A DNA stretch of 5,543 bases from JARRRD01 sp046706685 (GCA_046706685.1 JBJKPE010000139.1:1-5543), one strand, 5' to 3'; numbered from the stretch's first letter, positions 1-5,401 are shown. Notes: a model not told the origin generated them from the sequence alone. A program made the numbers and translations.

Positions 1-58
1 GAAGGATTATCATCAATCCTATAAGGACCCATATGAAGAGGCTTCTATAGATATTCAA
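1..58 (-). CDS. ftsH: Probable FtsH membrane AAA+ zinc protease, N-terminal fragment
   Basis: Only the first 19 codons are in the window; the gene runs off the left edge. The reading is MNIYRSLFIWVLIGLMIIL: a short polar start with one basic residue, then a hydrophobic segment from about residue 7. This closely resembles the N-terminal first membrane helix of bacterial FtsH, an inner-membrane ATP-dependent zinc protease that degrades unassembled membrane proteins and some regulators. The start is TTG at 58-56, chosen because a strong Shine-Dalgarno GGAGG (69-65) lies 6 nt upstream and no in-frame ATG is better placed. The gene begins 80 bp beyond the rph stop and has its own promoter candidate, so it may be transcribed separately. 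The assignment rests on a short hydrophobic N-terminus, with the AAA and HEXXH regions unseen, so another membrane protein remains possible. Confidence 0.6.
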   Translation of the reverse strand, partial: MNIYRSLFIWVLIGLMIIL

Positions 59-82
59 ATTTATCCTCCGGAGTTATCATCT

Positions 83-112
83 ATTCTACCACATAAAAAA
101 AGTTATTTTCAG
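83..112 (-). promoter_or_regulatory. Candidate sigma70 promoter for ftsH, extended -10
   Basis: On the minus strand there is a -10 TAGAAT (88-83) preceded by the extended element TGG (91-89). A -35-like CTGAAA (112-107, 4 of 6 matches to TTGACA) lies 18 bp upstream. The spacer contains a run of seven T. It sits in the rph-ftsH gap, 24 bp before the TTG start. The same 10-mer GTGGTAGAAT occurs in front of thyA. Predicted from sequence only. Confidence 0.5.
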
Positions 113-138
113 CTTTTGTCGGAGAAGAGAGAGGTATA

Positions 139-876
139 TCAGACAAGCACGGGACGGGGAATATCGGGTATCAGGTCTTTCTGCAGGGAGACCAGTTTAT
201 CGATGCCTTCCCTGGAGAGTCCGAGCATTGCGTCCAGCATTTTCGATGAAAAAGGATTGCCTTCGGCAGTGCCCTGGATTTCCACGAGGTTCCCGCTGCC
301 TGTCATCACAATGTTCATGTCGACATCTGCCGAGCTGTCCTCCTTGTAACATAGGTCGAGGACCGGTTCGCCGTTCACTATGCCGACACTTATGGCCGCA
401 AGGTAGTCCCTCAGGGGATTCTTTATCATCAGCCCCTTGCGGACAGCGTAGTCGAAGGCATCGCTCACGCAGATGAAGGCCCCGCTTATGGCCGCAGTCC
501 GGGTGCCGCCGTCGGCCTGTATTACGTCGCAATCCACCCATATCGTCCTCTGTCCCATGATGCCCATATCTACTACAGATCTGAGTGACCTTCCTATGAG
601 TCTCTGTATCTCGTGGGTCCTTCCGCCTACCCTGCCTGCCGTCGATTCTCTCAGCATCCTGGTCTGAGTGGCCCTGGGAATCATGGAATACTCCGCGGTG
701 ACCCATCCCCTGTTCTGGTCCTTCAGAAAGGGTGGGACTCTTTCCTCGATGGAGGCGGTGCAGATGACGCGTGTATTGCCGAGTTCGATGAGCACGGACC
801 CTTCCGCGGTGCCGATGAAGTTTCTGGTGATAGCCACTTTCCTCAATTCGTTGTTCTTCCTGCCGTCTGGGCGCAT
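139..876 (-). CDS. rph: Ribonuclease PH (tRNA 3'-end phosphorolytic exonuclease)
   Basis: RNase PH removes nucleotides from RNA 3' ends by phosphorolysis, releasing nucleoside diphosphates, and trims tRNA precursors in the cytoplasm as a hexamer. The 245-residue product is full length for the family. It opens with the signature RPDGR (2-6). It carries the phosphate-binding R86 (in GRVGGR) and the GGTRT motif with T125 and R126, at the numbering usual for the family. The acidic block YKEDSSADVDMN (177-188) holds the probable metal ligands D180 and D186, and is followed by the conserved EIQGTAEGNPFS stretch (199-210). The ATG start is preceded by GGAGG (890-886) at 9 nt. It begins 4 nt after the murI stop, so it is the last gene of the amidase-gerMN-murI-rph operon. 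An rdgB-type pyrophosphatase often follows rph in bacteria; here the next gene is the probable ftsH. Nothing in the protein looks damaged. Confidence 0.97.
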   Translation of the reverse strand: MRPDGRKNNELRKVAITRNFIGTAEGSVLIELGNTRVICTASIEERVPPFLKDQNRGWVTAEYSMIPRATQTRMLRESTAGRVGGRTHEIQRLIGRSLRSVVDMGIMGQRTIWVDCDVIQADGGTRTAAISGAFICVSDAFDYAVRKGLMIKNPLRDYLAAISVGIVNGEPVLDLCYKEDSSADVDMNIVMTGSGNLVEIQGTAEGNPFSSKMLDAMLGLSREGIDKLVSLQKDLIPDIPRPVLV

Positions 877-880
877 TTTC

Positions 881-1696
881 TTATACCTCCGGGTTCAGCT
901 CAATTTTTTTAATGTAGTCAATTCGTTTCCCGAGGAAGCGCTCACCCACGGTCACAAACCGCTCCGGGGAATCGGTCACGTAAAACTCGCGCAGCGCATC
1001 ATCGCCGCGTTCCCTCAACAGGGAAAGATCTTCGAGCTTGCTCCTTATATCCCGCGCCGTCTCTATGGCGGAATCTATAAGTACCACGCCATTCCCCATT
1101 ATTTTCGATAAAACATCCTTGAGAAGAGGGTAATGGGTGCAGCCGAGCACGAGCGTATCAATCCCCTTGTCTTTCATATTGCGGAGATACCTCTCCGCAG
1201 TCAGTTCAACTATGGCGCCGTCCGTCCAGCCTTCTTCAACCAGGGGGACAAAGAGCGGGCAGGGCAGGTTGAAGACCTCTATGGAGCCGTCCACGGCCTT
1301 TATCGCCCTGGTGTATGAACCGCTTCGTATCGTCGCATCCGTTCCGATCACGCCGATTTTATTGTTCCTGGTTGCGGCTGCCGCAGCCCTCGCCCCGGGT
1401 TCAATGACTCCGATCACCGGGATGCCGACCGATGCACGTATCGCATCGATACTGATGGCGGAAACGGTATTGCATGCCACGACAAGCAGTTTGATCCCCA
1501 TTGAAAAGAGGAATCGCGTATTTTCGAACGAGTACGTTGTGACAGTCCCGGCGGAGCGTATACCGTAGGGCACCCTCGCAGTGTCTCCGAGGTAGATGGT
1601 GCTTTCGTTCGGAAGGACGGCGAGAAGTTCCTTGAGTACTGTAAGGCCGCCTATGCCGGAATCGAATATGCCGACCGGAAGATCACCCCTATTCAA
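881..1696 (-). CDS. murI: Glutamate racemase
   Basis: Converts L-glutamate to D-glutamate for the second residue of the peptidoglycan stem peptide, in the cytoplasm, without a cofactor. The 271-residue product has the full family pattern. GIFDSGIGGLTV (9-20) contains the active-site D12 and S13, and VACNT carries catalytic C75. The second catalytic cysteine, C186, is in LGCTHYP with H188 beside it. VPYG (42-45) is also conserved. The start is TTG: AGGAGA (1708-1703) lies 6 nt upstream, and the protein reaches the DSG motif at the normal distance. The start overlaps the last codons of the gerMN gene by 8 nt, which favours translational coupling. The stop is 4 nt before rph. The upstream partner genes act in envelope assembly, which fits a cell-wall operon. 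Confidence 0.97.
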   Translation of the reverse strand: MNRGDLPVGIFDSGIGGLTVLKELLAVLPNESTIYLGDTARVPYGIRSAGTVTTYSFENTRFLFSMGIKLLVVACNTVSAISIDAIRASVGIPVIGVIEPGARAAAAATRNNKIGVIGTDATIRSGSYTRAIKAVDGSIEVFNLPCPLFVPLVEEGWTDGAIVELTAERYLRNMKDKGIDTLVLGCTHYPLLKDVLSKIMGNGVVLIDSAIETARDIRSKLEDLSLLRERGDDALREFYVTDSPERFVTVGERFLGKRIDYIKKIELNPEV

Positions 1697-2297
1697 GGGA
1701 AATCTCCTGGTCTCCCTTATACTCGTATGAAACGGCGTTCTTAAGACTATACTTCAGATAAACGTGTCCGCCGAGTGTTTCAATCTCCCTGCCTTCCACA
1801 AGTACTTTAATGTCGCTTATGTCCTGCAGGTTCGAGATGATGCTTTCGTAAAGGCCCCGCAGGAGAAGATATTCCTGGAGAGCGTCGCCCTGGAAGTTCC
1901 GGCGGAGTTCATCGGAAAGGTCAACGTAAAGGACCTGGTCTGCACCCTTGTAAAGGCCGAGAAGTTTGACGTTCTGGGGTATGCATGAGGTCTGGCCCTC
2001 TCCCGGTCCCTTGAAATATTGCTCTATCACCGCCTCGGTGATCGCAGACTCCTTCGTCCTCCTCGGGAGTATTTTTTCGACCATATGCAGGCGGTCCCCC
2101 ACAGGATAGAACATTCTCAAGTTGAAGAGGTCTTCTTCCTGTGCGCTCCCGGAAGGTACGGCGCCCACAGAGGAGGGTCTTCTTTCCAACTGGTAGTAGC
2201 GATTGAAAAGGAGGTAGCCGGCAACGCCCCCCCCAATGCACAAAACGAGAAGCAGGGCCATCCAGAATCCAGGGCTTCCGAGTCTACCGGTTTTCAT
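1689..2297 (-). CDS. Membrane-anchored GerMN-domain protein
   Basis: The 202-residue product has a short basic start, one membrane segment (about 11-31, FWMALLLVLC onward), a variable linker and a GerMN domain (about 57-182). The domain is recognised from the VLYVDLSDE stretch (122-130), the helix following QEYLLLRGLYESI (141-153) and the closing VLVEGREIETLGGH segment (165-178). GerMN was named from the GerM protein of spore formers, but it is also common in Gram-negative bacteria next to N-acetylmuramoyl-L-alanine amidases, suggesting a peptidoglycan-related role; no enzyme activity is assigned. No good lipobox is visible (the cysteine is preceded by LVL), so it is more likely anchored by an uncleaved helix than a lipoprotein. 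I chose the ATG at 2297, which has a weak GGGA 9 nt upstream; a TTG at 2318 without a Shine-Dalgarno is the alternative. It overlaps the amidase end by 14 nt and murI by 8 nt. A run of eight G codes for part of the membrane segment. Confidence 0.85.
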   Translation of the reverse strand: MKTGRLGSPGFWMALLLVLCIGGGVAGYLLFNRYYQLERRPSSVGAVPSGSAQEEDLFNLRMFYPVGDRLHMVEKILPRRTKESAITEAVIEQYFKGPGEGQTSCIPQNVKLLGLYKGADQVLYVDLSDELRRNFQGDALQEYLLLRGLYESIISNLQDISDIKVLVEGREIETLGGHVYLKYSLKNAVSYEYKGDQEISLE

Positions 2298-3327
2298 ATG
2301 CCGATATCCCGTCTGCAACCGACGATGCGAACTTGTTTTGCATTGACTGCGCCCGGCCGAACAGATCCATGGAAGGATATTCTATAAGCACGGCAGGGGC
2401 ATTCATCGAATAGAGAATCGGGAGCGGCAATTCCCTTATAACCACTGTGTTCCCGAATTCTGCCTTGAGCGACTCGCCTATGGCATGCGCTATCTGTTTG
2501 CTCTCGTCGAAATAATTGTTCTGTGCGGAAAACATGCTGTACTGCTTGGTAACGGGATCCACATTCAGATCATTCACGGTCGATACGTAAACGGCGAATC
2601 TGTCGGTGGACGAGGATGCATGGATGCTTATAAACAAATCCGGCTTCTTCCCGTTGGCAAAATTTATCCTTTCGGCGATTGAGGCGGACTGGTCGGATTT
2701 GCGGGTAAGGAACGTTGTTTTGCCCTGTTTTGAAAAAGCGGCATTTAGTGCCCTGGCGAGGGTAAGGTCCACATCTTTTTCCTTGGAGTCCTGTGTGACT
2801 ATGCCGTAATCGTATCCCCCGTGCCCCGAATCTATGACAATTACCTTGGGCCGGGGCTTCTCGGGCGTCTTCTGCAGCAGGTTCTGGAAGATATCCTTGA
2901 TGCTCTTCTGTCCCGGTTGCTTTACAGTACCCTGCTCTCCGGAAGGAGACACCTGCGGCACACCTGCGCCCATTGGGGACCGGCTCTGCGCGAGATCGAA
3001 GACGAGACGGGCAGGCGACTTTAGTTTTAGCATTTTTACGTCTGCCACGTCTCTCAGGTTTATTGTCATGGAACGGCCTTCTTTTACGATTCCAAACGCA
3101 AAATTATCCGGTTTCCTGATTTCGAATTCCGACGGAAAAGTTACCCGTATGCCGGAGGTGGACGCAGCGGCGGAAGCACCGTTTACAGATTCGTCATCGG
3201 ACTCCAGGACGATTCTGGTGTGATCACCCTGGCTGGCGAACCGCAGAGAGACCTGCGACACCTTCTCGGCGAAGAGCGGAAAGGCCGTAAAAAGTACGAC
3301 GACAAGAATAAAAGCAGTTTTTTTCAT
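2284..3327 (-). CDS. Secreted N-acetylmuramoyl-L-alanine amidase, AMIN plus Amidase_3
   Basis: A zinc amidase of the AmiA/B/C type that would cut the bond between N-acetylmuramic acid and L-alanine in periplasmic peptidoglycan, usually during cell separation. From the ATG at 3327 the product is 347 residues. A signal peptide spans 1-20 (two lysines, hydrophobic core, cleavage site LFA/EK). A beta-rich AMIN-like targeting domain covers about 24-112, a Ser/Pro/Gly-rich linker about 113-160, and Amidase_3 about 161-345. The zinc ligands are visible as H169 (DSGHGG), E183 (KEKDVDL) and H236 (SIHAS), and the catalytic glutamate as E316 (VLIEYP). Two usual motifs are weakened: HAS instead of HAN, and no clear FLSN after the catalytic Glu. 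An in-frame ATG at 3339 (four extra residues, MYSA) has GGA closely upstream and could be the true start. It is the first gene of the operon. Confidence 0.9.
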   Translation of the reverse strand: MKKTAFILVVVLFTAFPLFAEKVSQVSLRFASQGDHTRIVLESDDESVNGASAAASTSGIRVTFPSEFEIRKPDNFAFGIVKEGRSMTINLRDVADVKMLKLKSPARLVFDLAQSRSPMGAGVPQVSPSGEQGTVKQPGQKSIKDIFQNLLQKTPEKPRPKVIVIDSGHGGYDYGIVTQDSKEKDVDLTLARALNAAFSKQGKTTFLTRKSDQSASIAERINFANGKKPDLFISIHASSSTDRFAVYVSTVNDLNVDPVTKQYSMFSAQNNYFDESKQIAHAIGESLKAEFGNTVVIRELPLPILYSMNAPAVLIEYPSMDLFGRAQSMQNKFASSVADGISAYENR

Positions 3328-3365
3328 AGCACTATACATATTTCCACATATGGCCGACGTTTTGC

Positions 3366-3393
3366 AATATAAGCTGCCGAAGGCCCTTGTCTC
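3366..3393 (-). promoter_or_regulatory. Candidate promoter of the amidase-gerMN-murI-rph operon
   Basis: On the minus strand there is a -10-like TATATT (3371-3366) with a -35-like GAGACA (3393-3388, 4 of 6 matches) and a 16-bp spacer. Transcription would start about 20-30 bp before the amidase ATG, a normal leader length. This is the best-placed candidate ahead of the operon, but both boxes are imperfect. Confidence 0.35.
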
Positions 3394-3404
3394 CGGACAT
3401 GAAT

Positions 3405-3432
3405 AAGGCAGAGGCAAAAACGGCTGTATAAT
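3405..3432 (+). promoter_or_regulatory. Candidate plus-strand promoter before the asparaginase-like remnant
   Basis: A perfect -10 TATAAT lies at 3427-3432. The best -35 at a 16-bp spacer is AAGGCA (3405-3410), only 3 of 6 matches. It lies 15 bp before the ATG of the remnant ORF and diverges from the amidase promoter. It may be a leftover promoter of the decayed gene. Confidence 0.35.
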
Positions 3433-3447
3433 GTAATCGGAGTTGAC

Positions 3448-3609
3448 ATGTTGCCGATTGTTCACGGAGGAGCCGGGAGCAGACGGCCTTCACTGAAGGC
3501 GCTGAAAAGACTTGCGGAATCGATTCTTGCGGGACACAGTCTTTTGCACTACCGGGACTGCACTCAAGGCGGTGCCAAGGGCTGCGGGGTAGTTCATTTG
3601 CCGTGGTAA
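3448..3609 (+). pseudogene. Decayed 5' end of an isoaspartyl peptidase/L-asparaginase (Ntn-hydrolase) gene
   Basis: A 53-codon ORF opens at ATG 3448 with GGAG (3439-3442) 5 nt upstream and a TATAAT box just before it. Its N-terminus reads MLPIVHGGAGSRRPSLKALK, matching the opening of the plant-type asparaginase/isoaspartyl peptidase family (a short strand, then HGGAG, then a helix). The helix continues to AGHSLL at about 36-41. In the family this is followed by a GGSALDAV-like segment. That segment appears here in the +1 frame from 3548 (TTGTALKAV), as if two bases had been lost near 3547. That frame then stops at 3592, and the original frame ends at 3609. The family is normally about 300 residues and its catalytic threonine lies far downstream, so nothing functional can remain. 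The rest would lie where the REC-PilZ gene now ends, implying a truncating rearrangement. The call rests on short motifs and is moderate. Confidence 0.55.
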
Positions 3610-3623
3610 CAATATGCCGGATT

Positions 3624-4361
3624 CTACAGGTCCTGTGATATCCCGGGCTCCTCCGCGGTGTCGAGGGCAAGCAAATCTCCTATGTAGTCGTTTAAGGCCT
3701 CATGCTCGGTCCGGGTAAGTCCCTTGAATTCTACGGCCATGCCCGGGGGAAGTTCGAAGGAATGAGTGAAAAGCTCCCTTGTATAAATTACGGTACCGCA
3801 TACGTGTAGCCCCGTGTCATCCAGAGGGAGAACCATTTCGACCTTCGAGCCCACACGCAGGGGAACACTTTTCCTCAGGTATATCCCGCCGCCGGAGAGA
3901 CTTTCAGAGTACAGTTCATAACGTTTTCCGTCATGGGAAAGGGATATCTTTCTGTTGAACGCAGTCCTTAAATGCCTCCTGTTTGTTCCCTTAGCGGAAA
4001 AAAAACAGGTCTGTATGGCGTCATACAGTTCACGTACTTTTAAAGGCTTGAGCAGATAATCCGAACAGCCCAGCTTCGTGCAGGTCCGTATTACCTCCCT
4101 GTCGGAAACCGAGGACAGAAAAATCACCGGAATGTGTGAGATATGCTCATCCTCTTTAAGGCGACTGAGGACCGAGATTCCGTCGGTCGGCTTCATATTG
4201 ACATCGAGGATGATGAGATGTGGTTCAGACACTTTAGCTATCTCCAGCGCGGCTTCCCCGTTTTTAGCCGGGATGACGCGAAATCCCAACCTCTTCAAAA
4301 GCAGTCCCAGAGATATCAGAAAAAACTGGCTGTCATCGGCTATCACTATTTTCTTCCCCAA
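3624..4361 (-). CDS. Response regulator with REC receiver and C-terminal PilZ domain
   Basis: A cytoplasmic two-component output protein that would accept phosphate from a sensor kinase and bind cyclic-di-GMP. The 245-residue product starts with a complete receiver domain (about 3-120). The acidic pair is D9/D10, the phospho-acceptor is D53 (ILDVN), the switch serine is S83 (VIFLSS) and the conserved lysine is K105 (LLKP). The PilZ domain spans about 125-232. It has an RxxxR motif at R128-R132 (RRHLR) and the second motif as SLSGGG (154-159), where Ser replaces the usual Asp/Asn. The start is TTG at 4361, with AGGGG (4372-4368) 6 nt upstream and the receiver domain beginning immediately after. 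A run of eight T on the coding strand lies exactly at the domain junction (CFFS, 119-122). No kinase is in the window. It is separated from the amidase operon by about 280 bp. Its targets cannot be told; REC-PilZ proteins often act on motility or surface behaviour. Confidence 0.93.
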   Translation of the reverse strand: MGKKIVIADDSQFFLISLGLLLKRLGFRVIPAKNGEAALEIAKVSEPHLIILDVNMKPTDGISVLSRLKEDEHISHIPVIFLSSVSDREVIRTCTKLGCSDYLLKPLKVRELYDAIQTCFFSAKGTNRRHLRTAFNRKISLSHDGKRYELYSESLSGGGIYLRKSVPLRVGSKVEMVLPLDDTGLHVCGTVIYTRELFTHSFELPPGMAVEFKGLTRTEHEALNDYIGDLLALDTAEEPGISQDL

Positions 4362-4381
4362 GGCTTTCCCCTTTCGTTTAT

Positions 4382-4410
4382 AATTTGCATTCCCTTCAGC
4401 CTCATGTCAA
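4382..4410 (-). promoter_or_regulatory. Candidate promoter of the REC-PilZ gene
   Basis: A perfect -35 TTGACA (4410-4405, minus strand) stands 17 bp before CAAATT (4387-4382), which keeps only the A2, A4 and T6 of TATAAT. A better-looking TATAAA (4382-4377) is too far away at 22 bp. The leader would be only about 14 nt, just enough for the Shine-Dalgarno. A perfect inverted repeat abuts the -35 upstream. Confidence 0.35.
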
Positions 4411-4426
4411 CCCTACGATGGTAGGG
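4411..4426. repeat. Perfect inverted repeat next to the REC-PilZ -35 box
   Basis: CCCTAC, a 4-base centre GATG, then GTAGGG: a 6-bp perfect dyad. Its inner end on the minus strand runs straight into TTGACA. As DNA it could be an operator for a dimeric regulator; as RNA it could form a small hairpin. It has no T-run, so it is not a terminator. Confidence 0.4.
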
Positions 4427-4493
4427 CGCAGGACGAGCCCGCACCCGGGGACCAACGGCCTGAACAGCGCCGGCACGGGACGCGGCGGAATTA
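4427..4493. other. GC-rich spacer between thyA and the REC-PilZ gene
   Basis: This is the core of a 226-bp gap (4362-4587). It is richer in G and C than its surroundings and contains short self-complementary pieces, for example CCCG-GGTG-CGGG on the minus strand. I see no ORF with a Shine-Dalgarno, no tRNA fold and no riboswitch family that I recognise. Open frames crossing it lack family resemblance. Confidence 0.3.
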
Positions 4494-4522
4494 AACAGGG
4501 CCGCCCTAAGTCGGTCCCTGTT
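4494..4522 (-). terminator. Terminator-like hairpin downstream of thyA
   Basis: Read on the minus strand, AACAGGG pairs with CCCTGTT (7 bp). The stem is extended by CCG/CGG after a one-base bulge and closes an 8-nt loop. It is followed by TTAATT, a poor U-tract. It lies about 65 bp past the thyA stop, a plausible place for transcription to end before the REC-PilZ gene. The weak T-run makes efficient intrinsic termination uncertain. Confidence 0.4.
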
Positions 4523-4587
4523 CGATATACCGGTCTCTGAATACGCTGTCGAGATTATCCCCAACGTCAGAAATCAAGTCAGCGTGA

Positions 4588-5304
4588 TCAGGGTTTCTTC
4601 GGCTTTAATGTCCTTAACCTGGCGATGTCTTCCTGGTAGCCATAGATGTGTGCGCCGGCGCTGTAACAGTACATTGGGCCGTCCTTGAGGTTCGTTTCCC
4701 CGGCTACATATTGCTTGAGCAGCTGGATTCCTCCCAGGTTGGTCGGAAAACCGGCCCACAGGTCCCACGACCGGAAATAGCAGGTGACGGTGAGGGCCAG
4801 GTCTTCTCCGTCAGGGACGGCCTTGAAATCAAGAAGCCTCAGACACGGGGGGTCGAGCTTGCCGTCGTTGCCGATGCATACGTCATTGTCTTCGGGAGAT
4901 CCTATCTCGACTATCGCCTGGTTCGTGAGAGGGGTATCCCTGAGCATGTCAATTACGCGGCCCAGCTGGGTCCCTCCCCGCGGCATCGGATAGTGGATCC
5001 TGCTTGCATATTTGTACGTCTCGTTCTCGGAGAGCTGAGGGTCCATCAGGTAGTTGGCAAAATAATCCTCTATATATTCAATTGTTGTGGGGGCCGGTAT
5101 TGTCGAGCCGGGGGGCATGACGGGCACGATATCCTCTCCGGGGTGTTCGATAAACACCGCGATGCCAGGATACTGGAGCCTGTACTGCTCCTTTTCGAAG
5201 GAACCCCTCTGTATCTTCTGCTCGTACGAATGGTCGAAGATGTTGTAGATAAGCTGAAACCAGGCATCGGATATCGTTTTGGCCTGTAAAAAGAATGGCA
5301 GCAT
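4588..5304 (-). CDS. thyA: Thymidylate synthase, short archaeal/methanogen-like ThyA type
   Basis: Makes dTMP from dUMP by reductive methylation with a folate-type one-carbon carrier, in the cytoplasm. The 238-residue product is shorter than typical bacterial ThyA. It shows the core of the family: catalytic C154 in DPPCLR, the dUMP-contact stretch FRSWDLWAGFPTN (177-189) with R178, S179, D181 and N189, and HIY (219-221) near the end. The Arg-Arg pair that binds phosphate across the dimer in E. coli ThyA is replaced by TNQ (127-129). As I recall, TNQ, DPPCLR and FRSWDLW are shared by the methanogen-type branch (TIGR03283-like), so this is a subfamily trait, not damage. The start ATG at 5304 has AAAGGAG with 5 nt spacing. 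An in-frame GTG at 5340 overlaps the promoter and was not used. It is divergent from the CooC-like gene. Confidence 0.88.
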   Translation of the reverse strand: MLPFFLQAKTISDAWFQLIYNIFDHSYEQKIQRGSFEKEQYRLQYPGIAVFIEHPGEDIVPVMPPGSTIPAPTTIEYIEDYFANYLMDPQLSENETYKYASRIHYPMPRGGTQLGRVIDMLRDTPLTNQAIVEIGSPEDNDVCIGNDGKLDPPCLRLLDFKAVPDGEDLALTVTCYFRSWDLWAGFPTNLGGIQLLKQYVAGETNLKDGPMYCYSAGAHIYGYQEDIARLRTLKPKKP

Positions 5305-5330
5305 AAGATCTCCTTTCCGCGAGTTCATGT

Positions 5331-5359
5331 ATTCTACCACCGCCGACAGTCTCAGTAAA
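5331..5359 (-). promoter_or_regulatory. Candidate sigma70 promoter for thyA, extended -10
   Basis: On the minus strand the -10 is TAGAAT (5336-5331) with the extended element TGG (5339-5337). The -35-like TTTACT (5359-5354, 4 of 6 matches) lies 17 bp upstream. It is 26 bp before the thyA ATG. The block GTGGTAGAATA is identical to the one before ftsH. Confidence 0.5.
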
Positions 5360-5381
5360 AGGGGGGAGCGGCGTCATCCAT
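5352..5381 (-). CDS. Possible 9-residue leader peptide upstream of thyA
   Basis: A strong Shine-Dalgarno AAGGAG (5391-5386) is followed after 4 nt by ATG and nine codons, reading MDDAAPPFY, then TGA. The stop overlaps the -35 box of the thyA promoter candidate, so it would be translated only from a transcript that starts further upstream. A second ATG 4 nt later (5377), at a better 8-nt spacing, opens a 99-codon frame that overlaps thyA out of frame. I cannot tell whether either is used. Confidence 0.2.
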   Translation of the reverse strand: MDDAAPPFY

Positions 5382-5401
5382 TTTTCTCCTTAACAACTGT
5401 G

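Noticed and set aside
3..20. AGGATT...AATCCT inverted repeat at the left edge
   Set aside because: It lies within the probable ftsH coding sequence, has a short AT-rich stem and needs no regulatory explanation.
118..153. Weak hairpin after the rph stop (TTGTC/GACAA) as terminator
   Set aside because: It has a 5-bp stem with a loop over 20 nt and no adjoining T-run, so there is no support for intrinsic termination.
2..349. Open plus-strand frame across the left edge and the end of rph
   Set aside because: It is antisense to ftsH and rph and has no start signal. The minus strand explains the region better, with a Shine-Dalgarno and an FtsH-like N-terminus.
668..1111. 147-codon plus-strand ORF over rph and murI
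   Set aside because: It is antisense to two clear enzymes, has no Shine-Dalgarno and no recognisable motif.
3332..3670. 112-codon minus-strand ORF between the REC-PilZ gene and the amidase
   Set aside because: The composition is rich in Arg, Ser and Cys with no family features, and it overlaps the REC-PilZ end. It is the antisense shadow of the asparaginase-like remnant.
4346..4564. 72-codon minus-strand ORF in the GC-rich spacer
   Set aside because: It has a TTG start without a Shine-Dalgarno and an Arg/Ala-rich product typical of GC-rich noise, and it runs through a likely terminator and promoter.
4362..4587. Riboswitch or structured RNA in the thyA/REC-PilZ spacer
   Set aside because: Hairpins are present, but no known riboswitch core (including the c-di-GMP GEMM motif) could be recognised.
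5078..5377. 99-codon minus-strand frame overlapping thyA
   Set aside because: Its start site is good, but the product past the thyA start is an Arg-rich shadow without motifs; only the initiation site is kept as a finding.
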